From contig SCVK01000344.1 of NCBI GenBank assembly GCA_004297075.1, positions 1 to 37,997 on the forward strand: 37,997 bases of DNA. Direction: 5' to 3'. Under the pieces are notes generated by a model, which saw only the letters and a program-made list of their open reading frames with translations, was not told where the DNA came from and searched no databases. Positions 20,352-28,678 of this stretch are shown one piece after another. The translations under genes and the position numbers were made by a program. The stretch is from Chitinophagaceae bacterium (lineage in GTDB: Bacteria; Bacteroidota; Bacteroidia; Chitinophagales; Chitinophagaceae). Each line of letters starts with the position of its first letter. Within the stretch, counting starts at the first letter, position 1.

Positions 20352-21886
20352 TATTGTACTTTATCTGATTTTTGAATACCGTTTTTATAATTTTTCAGGA
20401 ACCGTGTACGCAGATCATCCGGCAGGCTGAGCCTGTCGCCTGTCTGTTTCATGTAAGTGGATAATTCACGGATCATATCGTCTGCAATAGCGGCAAACGA
20501 CGGATTGAATAAAAGGTTTACGCTCTCTTTGGTATCTTTCAGCACATCGTATAATTCAAGATAAGCTTCATCTTTGAACAGGTCTACCAACAGTTTATAA
20601 TTTCCTTTGATCACACAACGCTGCGAACTACCCAGTGATCCATTACCATCATATTGCAGGAAAATAGATTGCCGCTGCTCTGGTTTTCCCCTGATGACAG
20701 GTATGAGAGATGTTCCATCCATGGTAGCGGTAGTTTTGATACCGGTATAATCGAGCAGGGTAGGCAGAAAATCTACCAGGCTGATAAGTGCCCCCGACTC
20801 TTTTACAGACACGGATTCACCGGCAGGCATTTTCAGAATAAACGGAACCCTTGCCGATTCTTCATACATACACATTTTCTGCCACAGAGAATGGCTACCC
20901 AGCATTTCGCCATGATCGGCGGTAAAAAGAATGATGGCCTGATCATATAGTCCTTCTTCTTTTAAAGCAGCTATCACACGTCCCACTTCATCATCCAGTA
21001 ATTTTACCAGACCCAGGTATTTGGCCCATACTTCTCTCCATTGCTCCCTGCTGTATCTTGAACCGATAAAACCTGTAAGGTTGTACATCTGCAGAGGCGA
21101 TTGGCCGGGGTACCATTGGCCTACATTATCCGGTAACGAAAAATCCTTTGGTCCATACATCGAATAATAGGGTTCCGGGATGCTGAAAGGCGGATGTGGT
21201 GCCAGAAACATGCTATTCAGTAACAGCGGTTTCTTTTTATCCCGGTTCCGGATAGCTTTGATACTTTCATTGGCGATATACCTGTCGAGGAAAAAATCCG
21301 GCCCGTCCTTATACACACCCACTGCCGGAGTTGAATAAGAACGCAGCTGCGTATGTGTACCCGACACCAGTTCCGGTGCATTGTCTTTATACTGTTTTCC
21401 ACCCGGTTTTGTTTTCTTTTGCTCTTTTATCCAGTTGCTGTAATCTTCCTGTGTAATCCATTTGGTTCCGGAAGTTGGATTCTTATCTATTTTCTCTTCG
21501 GTAAAAAAATGCTGTTTACCAACATGGTAACTGTCCCAGGTTCCCTCCATCAGCTGGTACAGATTGGGTAATCCGGCCCGGGTATTACCAAACACTTCGT
21601 CTTCTTTTTCCCATGGATTAATCATCGATCCGGTTCGGTTGGGATAATTGCCTGTAAAAAATGATGCCCGCGAAGGCGCACAAAGAGGTGCAGCACAGTA
21701 AGCCCTCGAAAATACAATGCCATCTTTCTGAAGGGCGTTAATATTAGGTGTGAAAGGGCCTAACACATCGGCCCGTAACTGGTCTGCCATGATAACAATC
21801 ACGGGCGGGGTCACCTTTTTTTGTGCAGATATGTTTATCTGCAACAACAAAGCCAGGAACAGCAACAGGTTATTCTTTACAGACAT
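20351..21886 (-). CDS. Sulfatase (S1 family, Cys-type)
   Basis: PPVIVIMADQLRADVLGPFTPNINALQKDGIVF; CAPSRASFFTGNYPNRTG; HVGKQHFF; FTADHGEMLGSHSLWQK; signal peptide. Confidence 0.94.
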   Translation of the reverse strand: MSVKNNLLLFLALLLQINISAQKKVTPPVIVIMADQLRADVLGPFTPNINALQKDGIVFSRAYCAAPLCAPSRASFFTGNYPNRTGSMINPWEKEDEVFGNTRAGLPNLYQLMEGTWDSYHVGKQHFFTEEKIDKNPTSGTKWITQEDYSNWIKEQKKTKPGGKQYKDNAPELVSGTHTQLRSYSTPAVGVYKDGPDFFLDRYIANESIKAIRNRDKKKPLLLNSMFLAPHPPFSIPEPYYSMYGPKDFSLPDNVGQWYPGQSPLQMYNLTGFIGSRYSREQWREVWAKYLGLVKLLDDEVGRVIAALKEEGLYDQAIILFTADHGEMLGSHSLWQKMCMYEESARVPFILKMPAGESVSVKESGALISLVDFLPTLLDYTGIKTTATMDGTSLIPVIRGKPEQRQSIFLQYDGNGSLGSSQRCVIKGNYKLLVDLFKDEAYLELYDVLKDTKESVNLLFNPSFAAIADDMIRELSTYMKQTGDRLSLPDDLRTRFLKNYKNGIQKSDKVQ

Positions 21887-21890
21887 GGCA

Positions 21891-23309
21891 TCAGTATGTT
21901 TTAGCTAGTGTTGGGTTTACCTGATTGATATACCGTAGTAGTTTTGCTTCCAGTTCTTTTACTTTTCCGGGTTCACGGGAAGCGATATCAGTAAGCTCAC
22001 CTATATCATTGTGCAGGTTATAGAGTTCGATCTTTTTGGTTTTCCAGAATTTGATCAGCTTATAGTCACCGGAGATGATCGCTGAATGCGGATAACCGTT
22101 GTTATAGCGATGAAAATAAAAATCATCCGCAGTGCGGTGCAGGCTTCCTTTGCCGCCGTTACGTAGTAAAGCTGCCAGGCTTACGCCATCCCTATCAGCA
22201 GGTGCCTGTTGAACCGTTTGACCAGCCAGTTCGGTTATCGTAGGCAGTAAATCCCAGCCCGCCACTGGAATATCCGTTTGTGCACCGCCACTGATGCCCG
22301 GCCCTCTTACCATAAAAGGTACACGGATACCTCCTTCATACAGGGTCCATTTACCGCCCCGCAACGGGTAGTTACGCATCTGTGTGGTAAAAGAGGACGG
22401 AGGATCCAGGCGATTACGCACAGGTGGTATAAATTCTACTGCGCCATTATCAGCCATCAGAAAGATATAGGTATTATTGGCAATACCCAGGGCATCTACC
22501 GATTTCAATAATTCCCCGATAGCTTCATCAAGGTCATTGATCATACCTGCCCAGGCTGGATTATTGTGTTTATTTCCGACTGGTTTACGACTGAACCGTT
22601 CATAGCTTTCTTTTCTGGTTTCAAAATTGACATGTGTGGCATAATGTGAAACCTGCAGATAAAACGGTGTCTTTGTTTTCACCTGCGCTTGCATAAAACG
22701 GATGGAACGATAAGTAATACTGTCTATCTGTTTGGGATTATCTGTGATAAAAAACTGTGACCATTTCTCTTCCCTGTCGGATGAAATATCACCATTTTTA
22801 TTGCCTGTATCTCCATCGCTTTCATCATATCCCAATTGTTCAGGGCTAATTTTTGCCCGAAGATCCCATTTGCCAAAATGGGCGGCTTTGTAACGGCTAT
22901 CAATACTTTTTAATACCTGGGGTATTGCCTTGTAACGGCTTTCTGCAGGCGCATACGCAGCAGGAAATGATTCATCGCCCTGCCGAATGGATGTTTGTCC
23001 GAACTGGATACTTCTCCTGCTGGGGGTGCAGATGGGGTCGGGGGCATAGCCTCTTGTAAACCGTAAAGATTGTGCAGCCAGACGATCGATATTGGGTGTT
23101 TCATAATAATCACTTTTCGAATCGGGCAGCCTGTCATCCATACGGGAAGAAAAACAGGACCAGCCAAGATCATCCGTCAGGATCAGAATAATATTCGGGC
23201 GTTGTTGTTTCTGCGCCTGTAAAACGGAGATTGATACAATGCCTAACAGCATCAGGCAAAGGAATATCCGCATGATTTGCATAAAAGATATGATACTGTT
23301 ATACTGCAT
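21891..23309 (-). CDS. Divergent sulfatase (S1 family, Cys-type)
   Basis: PNIILILTDDLGWSCFSSRMDDRLPDSKSDYYETPNIDRLAAQSLRF; CTPSRRSIQFGQTSIRQGD (non-canonical after CxPSR); AAHFGKWDLR; FLMADNGAVE. Confidence 0.92.
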   Translation of the reverse strand: MQYNSIISFMQIMRIFLCLMLLGIVSISVLQAQKQQRPNIILILTDDLGWSCFSSRMDDRLPDSKSDYYETPNIDRLAAQSLRFTRGYAPDPICTPSRRSIQFGQTSIRQGDESFPAAYAPAESRYKAIPQVLKSIDSRYKAAHFGKWDLRAKISPEQLGYDESDGDTGNKNGDISSDREEKWSQFFITDNPKQIDSITYRSIRFMQAQVKTKTPFYLQVSHYATHVNFETRKESYERFSRKPVGNKHNNPAWAGMINDLDEAIGELLKSVDALGIANNTYIFLMADNGAVEFIPPVRNRLDPPSSFTTQMRNYPLRGGKWTLYEGGIRVPFMVRGPGISGGAQTDIPVAGWDLLPTITELAGQTVQQAPADRDGVSLAALLRNGGKGSLHRTADDFYFHRYNNGYPHSAIISGDYKLIKFWKTKKIELYNLHNDIGELTDIASREPGKVKELEAKLLRYINQVNPTLAKTY

Positions 23310-23314
23310 AGATT

Positions 23315-24904
23315 TTATTTTTTCAGGTAAGCCGGATTATACTTACCCCGTTCCTTAAATCCATCAAAAGGGCGCATGAGGCCAAACCTTGGATACGCAT
23401 CAAACACATCTCCCTTACCCGTCATCCGCGGATCACCCTGCAGGGTCAATTGTTGCTCCAGCTGTTTTCTGAGTGAGTTGCGGACTTTTTTCATACCAGG
23501 ATTGTCCGAAAGATCATGCAGGCAATCAGGATCTTTGCTGATATCATATAATTCCTCACTTCCCCTTTTGGCAAAACCCAACTGAAACAATTCGGGAAAG
23601 AGTGATTTGTTTTTGATGATAAAAGATTTGGTTGGTGAATCATCAATGTCTTCATACCCTTCCAGGATCGGCTTCATATCTGTTTTCCCGGTAACAGGTC
23701 TTTGTTCCGCAGGTGGCGGATCTCCCAATGGCCAGCGATCGGGTTTATCATTTTTAATAAACAGGTATTGTTGTGTTCTGATGGCACGTGCGGGGTAACC
23801 CAGGTTATCCGGTCGCGCATGCGAATGCCGTTCCCTTCCGGCCAAAATAAAACTGCGCGAAGTATCTATGATTCCGGACCGGGTATCTGAAAAAATGGGC
23901 ATTAGTGTTTTGCCGGTAATGCCGGCAAAGTGATCCAGTTGTGCAATATCCAGGAAAGTGGGCGCCAGATCTGTCAGGCTGACCAGATCGTTGATTTTTC
24001 TTTGTTTACCGGTTACCACAGGACCGCATACAGCAAGCGGCACATGTATGCCATACTCCTGCAGGTTGGCTTTTGCATACGGAAAAGCCATGCCATTATC
24101 GGAAGTGATCACTACCACCGTATTGGCCAGCTCGCCCCTTTCCTTCAGCAGTTGCAGCATTTTTCCTAACTGCGTATCAAACCATTGTATCTCTAGTGCA
24201 TAATCCAGCATATCATTTCTTACCAGTTGCTGATCGGGCAGAAAAGCGGGTACATGTACCGAGTCGGGATGTAAACCGGCAGCAGCGCCGGATCCTTCTT
24301 CGTAATTGCGATGCGGCTCCTGTGCACCAAACCAGAAAAAGAAAGGCTGGTCAGCTGATTTTGCCGATAGGAAATCTTTAAAATTGGCAACGTAATCTGT
24401 TTTACTGATCCCTGTTGTGGGGGGCCTGGTTAATTTCCTTGCATTGTATTCGGGACCCACCGGATTTCTTTTCCAGCCGCCTGCGAGATAATTACCCGGA
24501 TCCCATGGTTTACCTGTATAACCAATCAGGTAACCGGCTTTCTCCAGTGCATCCGTAAACACTGGAAACTTATCAGGAAAAATACTGGCATGCGTTCCAG
24601 CCTCTTCCAGTTGCCAGATAAGTCTGCCGGTTAAAATGGCTGCCCTTGAAGGGCTGCATTGCGGAGCCGCTACAAAAGCATTGGTAAACAAAAGTCCATT
24701 GGCAGCAACACTATCAAACACCGGGGTATGAAATACTTGCTGACCATAAGCAGATGAATGCGGATAAGACTGGTCGTCTGAAATAGCAAACATGATATTG
24801 ATATGCGGAACAGGAGGGTTCTGCTGTGCCCGGCCTGTCAGGCAACCGGCCAGCACAGCCAGCAGCGGTAGACGTGTAATAATATGTTTTATCTTCCTTA
24901 TCAT
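23315..24904 (-). CDS. Sulfatase (S1 family, Cys-type), heparan N-sulfatase-like subtype
   Basis: INIMFAISDDQSYPHSSAYGQQVFHTPVFDSVAANGLLF; CSPSRAAILTGRLIWQLEEAGTHAS; GYTGKPWDPGN; ITSDNGMAFPYAK. LAVLAGC may be a lipobox. Confidence 0.94.
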   Translation of the reverse strand: MIRKIKHIITRLPLLAVLAGCLTGRAQQNPPVPHINIMFAISDDQSYPHSSAYGQQVFHTPVFDSVAANGLLFTNAFVAAPQCSPSRAAILTGRLIWQLEEAGTHASIFPDKFPVFTDALEKAGYLIGYTGKPWDPGNYLAGGWKRNPVGPEYNARKLTRPPTTGISKTDYVANFKDFLSAKSADQPFFFWFGAQEPHRNYEEGSGAAAGLHPDSVHVPAFLPDQQLVRNDMLDYALEIQWFDTQLGKMLQLLKERGELANTVVVITSDNGMAFPYAKANLQEYGIHVPLAVCGPVVTGKQRKINDLVSLTDLAPTFLDIAQLDHFAGITGKTLMPIFSDTRSGIIDTSRSFILAGRERHSHARPDNLGYPARAIRTQQYLFIKNDKPDRWPLGDPPPAEQRPVTGKTDMKPILEGYEDIDDSPTKSFIIKNKSLFPELFQLGFAKRGSEELYDISKDPDCLHDLSDNPGMKKVRNSLRKQLEQQLTLQGDPRMTGKGDVFDAYPRFGLMRPFDGFKERGKYNPAYLKK

Positions 24905-24919
24905 AATCAGTAACCCGTT

Positions 24920-27580
24920 TTATCGGATCGGTGGCAGCAATTGATCACCTGTTTCTGTGAATGTTATTTTACCGTTTACCAGTTCTATCAGTTTTGAGCT
25001 ATTGGCGGTTTTGCCTTTGTATGTATTTCCCAGAAAACCGAGTTCTTCGCCATAGGCAGTAAAAGCCACTTTACGCGCCATAGACTGAATTTGCAGATGG
25101 GGTGCAAGATCACTGGATAGTGCTGCTTCAATTTCCCAATCACCTACGCTTATTTTCGTTATTCTTTTTTCGGTGGTAGTTTCTTTGAAACCAATAACAG
25201 CTCCGTTCTTATCCACCTGAATAATGGCAAGAAAACGCAGTTGTTTGTTTTTCTGCCTGTTGGTTGCTTTTACATGCCATTGGGCATTTTCATATTTTTT
25301 GGTCATCATTCCTGTATAATTCCTGTATACGACTGCCGGTACTGCAAAAGTGTCCGTGATATCCCAAGAAAAAGGCGCTGAACTCCATAACCTGCCAACA
25401 CCCCTCCAATCCTCCATCGTAGCGGTAAAGCTGTTATGCACTGTATCCAGCTTCATGTTTTTTAAACTATGGATCAGCCATGACCAGCTTACCTCGTTTT
25501 CTGCCTTTAGCTCATCATAGATTACAATGATACCCGGCTTCAGGAGCACTGTATGACGGTCAAATTTTGATACACCATAATCTTCTTTGGTTTCCTTACT
25601 TTGGTAGGCATTGGCTGCATTACCTTTCATATAAGCCAGTTCTCCGCCCTGCAGAAACCTGCTGAAATAACCGTTCGATTCTACGCTGTAGGGCTGGCCT
25701 TCGCCGTTAATCAGCATGCCATTCATACTTCTGGTATGTTTGCTCCACTTCAGTCTGTGCGGGTCATCCATGGCTACCTTATATCCTGTTCGGTAGAATA
25801 AGCGTTTACCGCCGGCAAGAATGTTGAACGTATTCTGATCGGCGAGGATATGACCGTAGGCGCCGAACGGGCTGCTTCGCATCGTTACCATCACATCATT
25901 TTTTGTATTCGCAGGATTTGTGTGCAGTGCCGCAATACCCGTTTCCCTTGATATATATCCCATCGGAAAATATTTAGGGTTGGCAGCTGCAGGCATGCTG
26001 AGATGACTGGTATACTTCATCCTGAACCATCTTAAAACCAACTCTTTGGCAAGATCTGGTTGTTGCTGCCTGATTAACTGATCTGCATACCAGGCATATT
26101 TTTCGTTCTGCATCAGTTTGGCCATCACTGTTGCAAAAGAGGCATAAGAAGCCGGCGGCTCAAACAGATCTTCGGTATTATCGCCATAACCGTCTGCAGA
26201 AGACAAAGGCGGGAAATGATAGATCAACCAATCTGCCTGCTGTTGATACCAGGGATGTGCTTTCATGAAATCAAACCCGGTATATTGTTTAATGAATGCG
26301 GGTATCTCTACCAATGTTTCCATATTCATCTGGAAATAAGAAGCCCCTTCACCCCAGCCACCGTCTGTGCCTCCCAAAACGGGTGATCGGCCAAGGAACA
26401 ATTCGTAGCCATAGGAAAGCCAGGCCCCTGCCGTTGCTTCATGACCGTATAAAGCCAGGGTTGATTTAAAAAATTCATTCAGTATGAGCTGCCATACATG
26501 TCCGCTCAAAACTTTTGATTCAATATTGTTTACCCAGCTGTTATAAAATTTTGATAGTCGTAGTGCAATAGCTTTTTGCAGAGTCTGCCGCTGGATTGCA
26601 GAAAGATCGTCATAAAACGTATCAAAAACGAGCGCCATATTATACATACACATCCCGTCTGTAAAATCACGCGAGCCCGAAACGCCTTCCGGATCCCATT
26701 TAGCCACTTCCATACCCATGGCAATGGCTTTATCCCTGTATACAATTTTACCTGTGAGCAGGTAGGCCTGGCATAAGGGCAGCACCATTTTATATACATG
26801 GTTGCCAAGCGCTACAATTGCATCAGACAGAATTTTTTTATCCTGCTCGGCATTAAAGCCTTTTACGGCAGGTTGCGCATCTGCTTCCGTATAGATTCCC
26901 CTGCTGAGAGCCCGGTCTGCTTCTGAAAGAATTGTTCTGGCGTCTGGTGTATTTATAAACGCTGTTAGTTTATCCGCTTTGCCATTGGCCAGAATCCGCG
27001 GATGTTCATTGGGAACTGATGCTAAAAATTTTTCGGCCGTAGGAGATACCATAGATACGGCTTTATCTGTAATCCTGAAATGATACACTGCCGACCAGTC
27101 TTTACCTGTAACCTTATAACGCCAATACCAATTACCTGTAGCCAATGCCTGATGCGGATTATACATGGCTCCACTTAGTTTTTCTGCAGTAAGTGTGGCG
27201 CTTTTTTCAAAACTACTACTGGGCGAAAGCTGAACGTCGTAAGTGGCCCGTTTCCCTTTCTGAAAAGGCCAGCGTAACACTGGTGCATTAAAGAACACCT
27301 CAGTTCCATTGGCAGGTATGGGTTCTTCGAGAAACATATTATAGACAGCCTTCTGCTGCGCAGATGAGTTGTTGTTAAAGCCAGCAAGAAAGAAAAAAAC
27401 TACTACTGCCAGACCATACACGTACCGGCGAACAGATCTTGTGTTCCGGGTTTGTACGTTTTTACTATTCCCTGTCAAAAAAGCATTCTGGCTGCAAGTG
27501 ATTATATCTACTTGCTTCTGAAAATCTCCGGAACCCTTTACACCGGGGTTTAGCTGATAAAGTAATTTTCTTTTTTGCAT
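24920..27580 (-). CDS. DUF4962/heparinase II/III-like polysaccharide lyase-like protein
   Basis: N-terminal Ig-like segment (PVLRWPFQKGKRATYDVQLSPSSSFEKSATLTAEKLSGAMYNPHQALATGNWYWRYKV), (alpha/alpha) toroid region (SGHVWQLILNEFF, DGGWGEGASYFQMNMETL), heparinase-like beta region (SSPFGAYGHILADQNTFNILAGGKRLFYRTGYK...DPHRLKWSKHTRSMNGMLINGEGQ). Confidence 0.83.
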   Translation of the reverse strand: MQKRKLLYQLNPGVKGSGDFQKQVDIITCSQNAFLTGNSKNVQTRNTRSVRRYVYGLAVVVFFFLAGFNNNSSAQQKAVYNMFLEEPIPANGTEVFFNAPVLRWPFQKGKRATYDVQLSPSSSFEKSATLTAEKLSGAMYNPHQALATGNWYWRYKVTGKDWSAVYHFRITDKAVSMVSPTAEKFLASVPNEHPRILANGKADKLTAFINTPDARTILSEADRALSRGIYTEADAQPAVKGFNAEQDKKILSDAIVALGNHVYKMVLPLCQAYLLTGKIVYRDKAIAMGMEVAKWDPEGVSGSRDFTDGMCMYNMALVFDTFYDDLSAIQRQTLQKAIALRLSKFYNSWVNNIESKVLSGHVWQLILNEFFKSTLALYGHEATAGAWLSYGYELFLGRSPVLGGTDGGWGEGASYFQMNMETLVEIPAFIKQYTGFDFMKAHPWYQQQADWLIYHFPPLSSADGYGDNTEDLFEPPASYASFATVMAKLMQNEKYAWYADQLIRQQQPDLAKELVLRWFRMKYTSHLSMPAAANPKYFPMGYISRETGIAALHTNPANTKNDVMVTMRSSPFGAYGHILADQNTFNILAGGKRLFYRTGYKVAMDDPHRLKWSKHTRSMNGMLINGEGQPYSVESNGYFSRFLQGGELAYMKGNAANAYQSKETKEDYGVSKFDRHTVLLKPGIIVIYDELKAENEVSWSWLIHSLKNMKLDTVHNSFTATMEDWRGVGRLWSSAPFSWDITDTFAVPAVVYRNYTGMMTKKYENAQWHVKATNRQKNKQLRFLAIIQVDKNGAVIGFKETTTEKRITKISVGDWEIEAALSSDLAPHLQIQSMARKVAFTAYGEELGFLGNTYKGKTANSSKLIELVNGKITFTETGDQLLPPIR

Positions 27581-27625
27581 GAGTTGTCAGGATAGGCAGA
27601 ATAATTCATTTATACCAAGCGGTTA

Positions 27626-28657
27626 CTATTTTTTAATTTTGGGAGAAGACTCCCTGATAATGATCTCAGGTTTAATAATCTCTCCCACTGTCATAGATTG
27701 TTTCTGTTCTTTTTTAATCACTTTTAATAACAGTTCAATCGACTGGATCGCGATTTCCTTAATAGGTTGTGCCGCCACCGTGATGGAAGGAGACAATAGC
27801 CGGAACAGGTCATTATCATCAAAACTAACTACCGCAATATCTGTGGGAATGGTCAGCTTGCATTTCTGTAAAGCATCAATTCCCATCACACCGAGGTAGT
27901 TGGTGGCAAAAAACAAAGCATCCAGCTGGGGATTGGCTTTTACGTATCGGGTAATGGTTTTGATAATCTTCTCTTCGCTGTCAGAAAAATTTACTTTCAG
28001 GATTGATTTGGCCGGAACGGTAAGTTTTGCATCTGTCATCGCCTGCTGAAATCCTTTTTCTCTTTCTGTCATCATCGACATTTCGCTGAAGATGGAAATA
28101 AAACCGATCTTTTGATACCCGTTATCGATAAGATGACGGGTAAGATTATAGCTACCTGAATAATTATCGAGTATTACATAATTGGTTTCCACATCAGGAA
28201 TTAACCTGTCTATGAGTACAAAGGGAACATTTTCCTTTTTCAGCTTCAGGATCTCTTCGCGGATACCCTGTGTGGCCGTAATGATATATCCATCTACAGA
28301 ACTGTTTCGCATTTTATTGATCAGCTGACGTGCTGTATCATCATTATTTTCGGTGCTGCTGAAAAAGACACTGTACCCGTTTTTATTGGCTTCTACTTCA
28401 ATGATCTTGGCAATATTTCCGAAAAAATAGTTCCCGATATCTTCTACAATAAGTCCAATGGTTTTGGACTTGCCGGTTCGTAACATTCTGGCAGCACTGT
28501 TGGGATTAAAGCCTCTTTTTTTGATAAGGTCACGCACTTTTTTTTCCGTAGCCGGACTGATACCCATTTCGGCACTTTTCCCGTTGATCACAAATGAAAC
28601 CGTTGTGATCGAGGTATTGAGTTCCTGGGCTATATCTTTCATTGAAATTTTCTTCAT
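27626..28657 (-). CDS. LacI-family transcriptional regulator
   Basis: MKKISMKDIAQELNTSITTVSFVINGKSAEMGISPATEKKVRDLIKKRGFNPNSAARMLRTGKSKTIGLIVEDIGNYFFGNIAKIIE: N-terminal HTH plus periplasmic-binding-like sensor domain. Longer ORF starts at 28672. Confidence 0.95.
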   Translation of the reverse strand: MKKISMKDIAQELNTSITTVSFVINGKSAEMGISPATEKKVRDLIKKRGFNPNSAARMLRTGKSKTIGLIVEDIGNYFFGNIAKIIEVEANKNGYSVFFSSTENNDDTARQLINKMRNSSVDGYIITATQGIREEILKLKKENVPFVLIDRLIPDVETNYVILDNYSGSYNLTRHLIDNGYQKIGFISIFSEMSMMTEREKGFQQAMTDAKLTVPAKSILKVNFSDSEEKIIKTITRYVKANPQLDALFFATNYLGVMGIDALQKCKLTIPTDIAVVSFDDNDLFRLLSPSITVAAQPIKEIAIQSIELLLKVIKKEQKQSMTVGEIIKPEIIIRESSPKIKK

Positions 28658-28678
28658 AGGAATTGTTTTCAATTTCTT

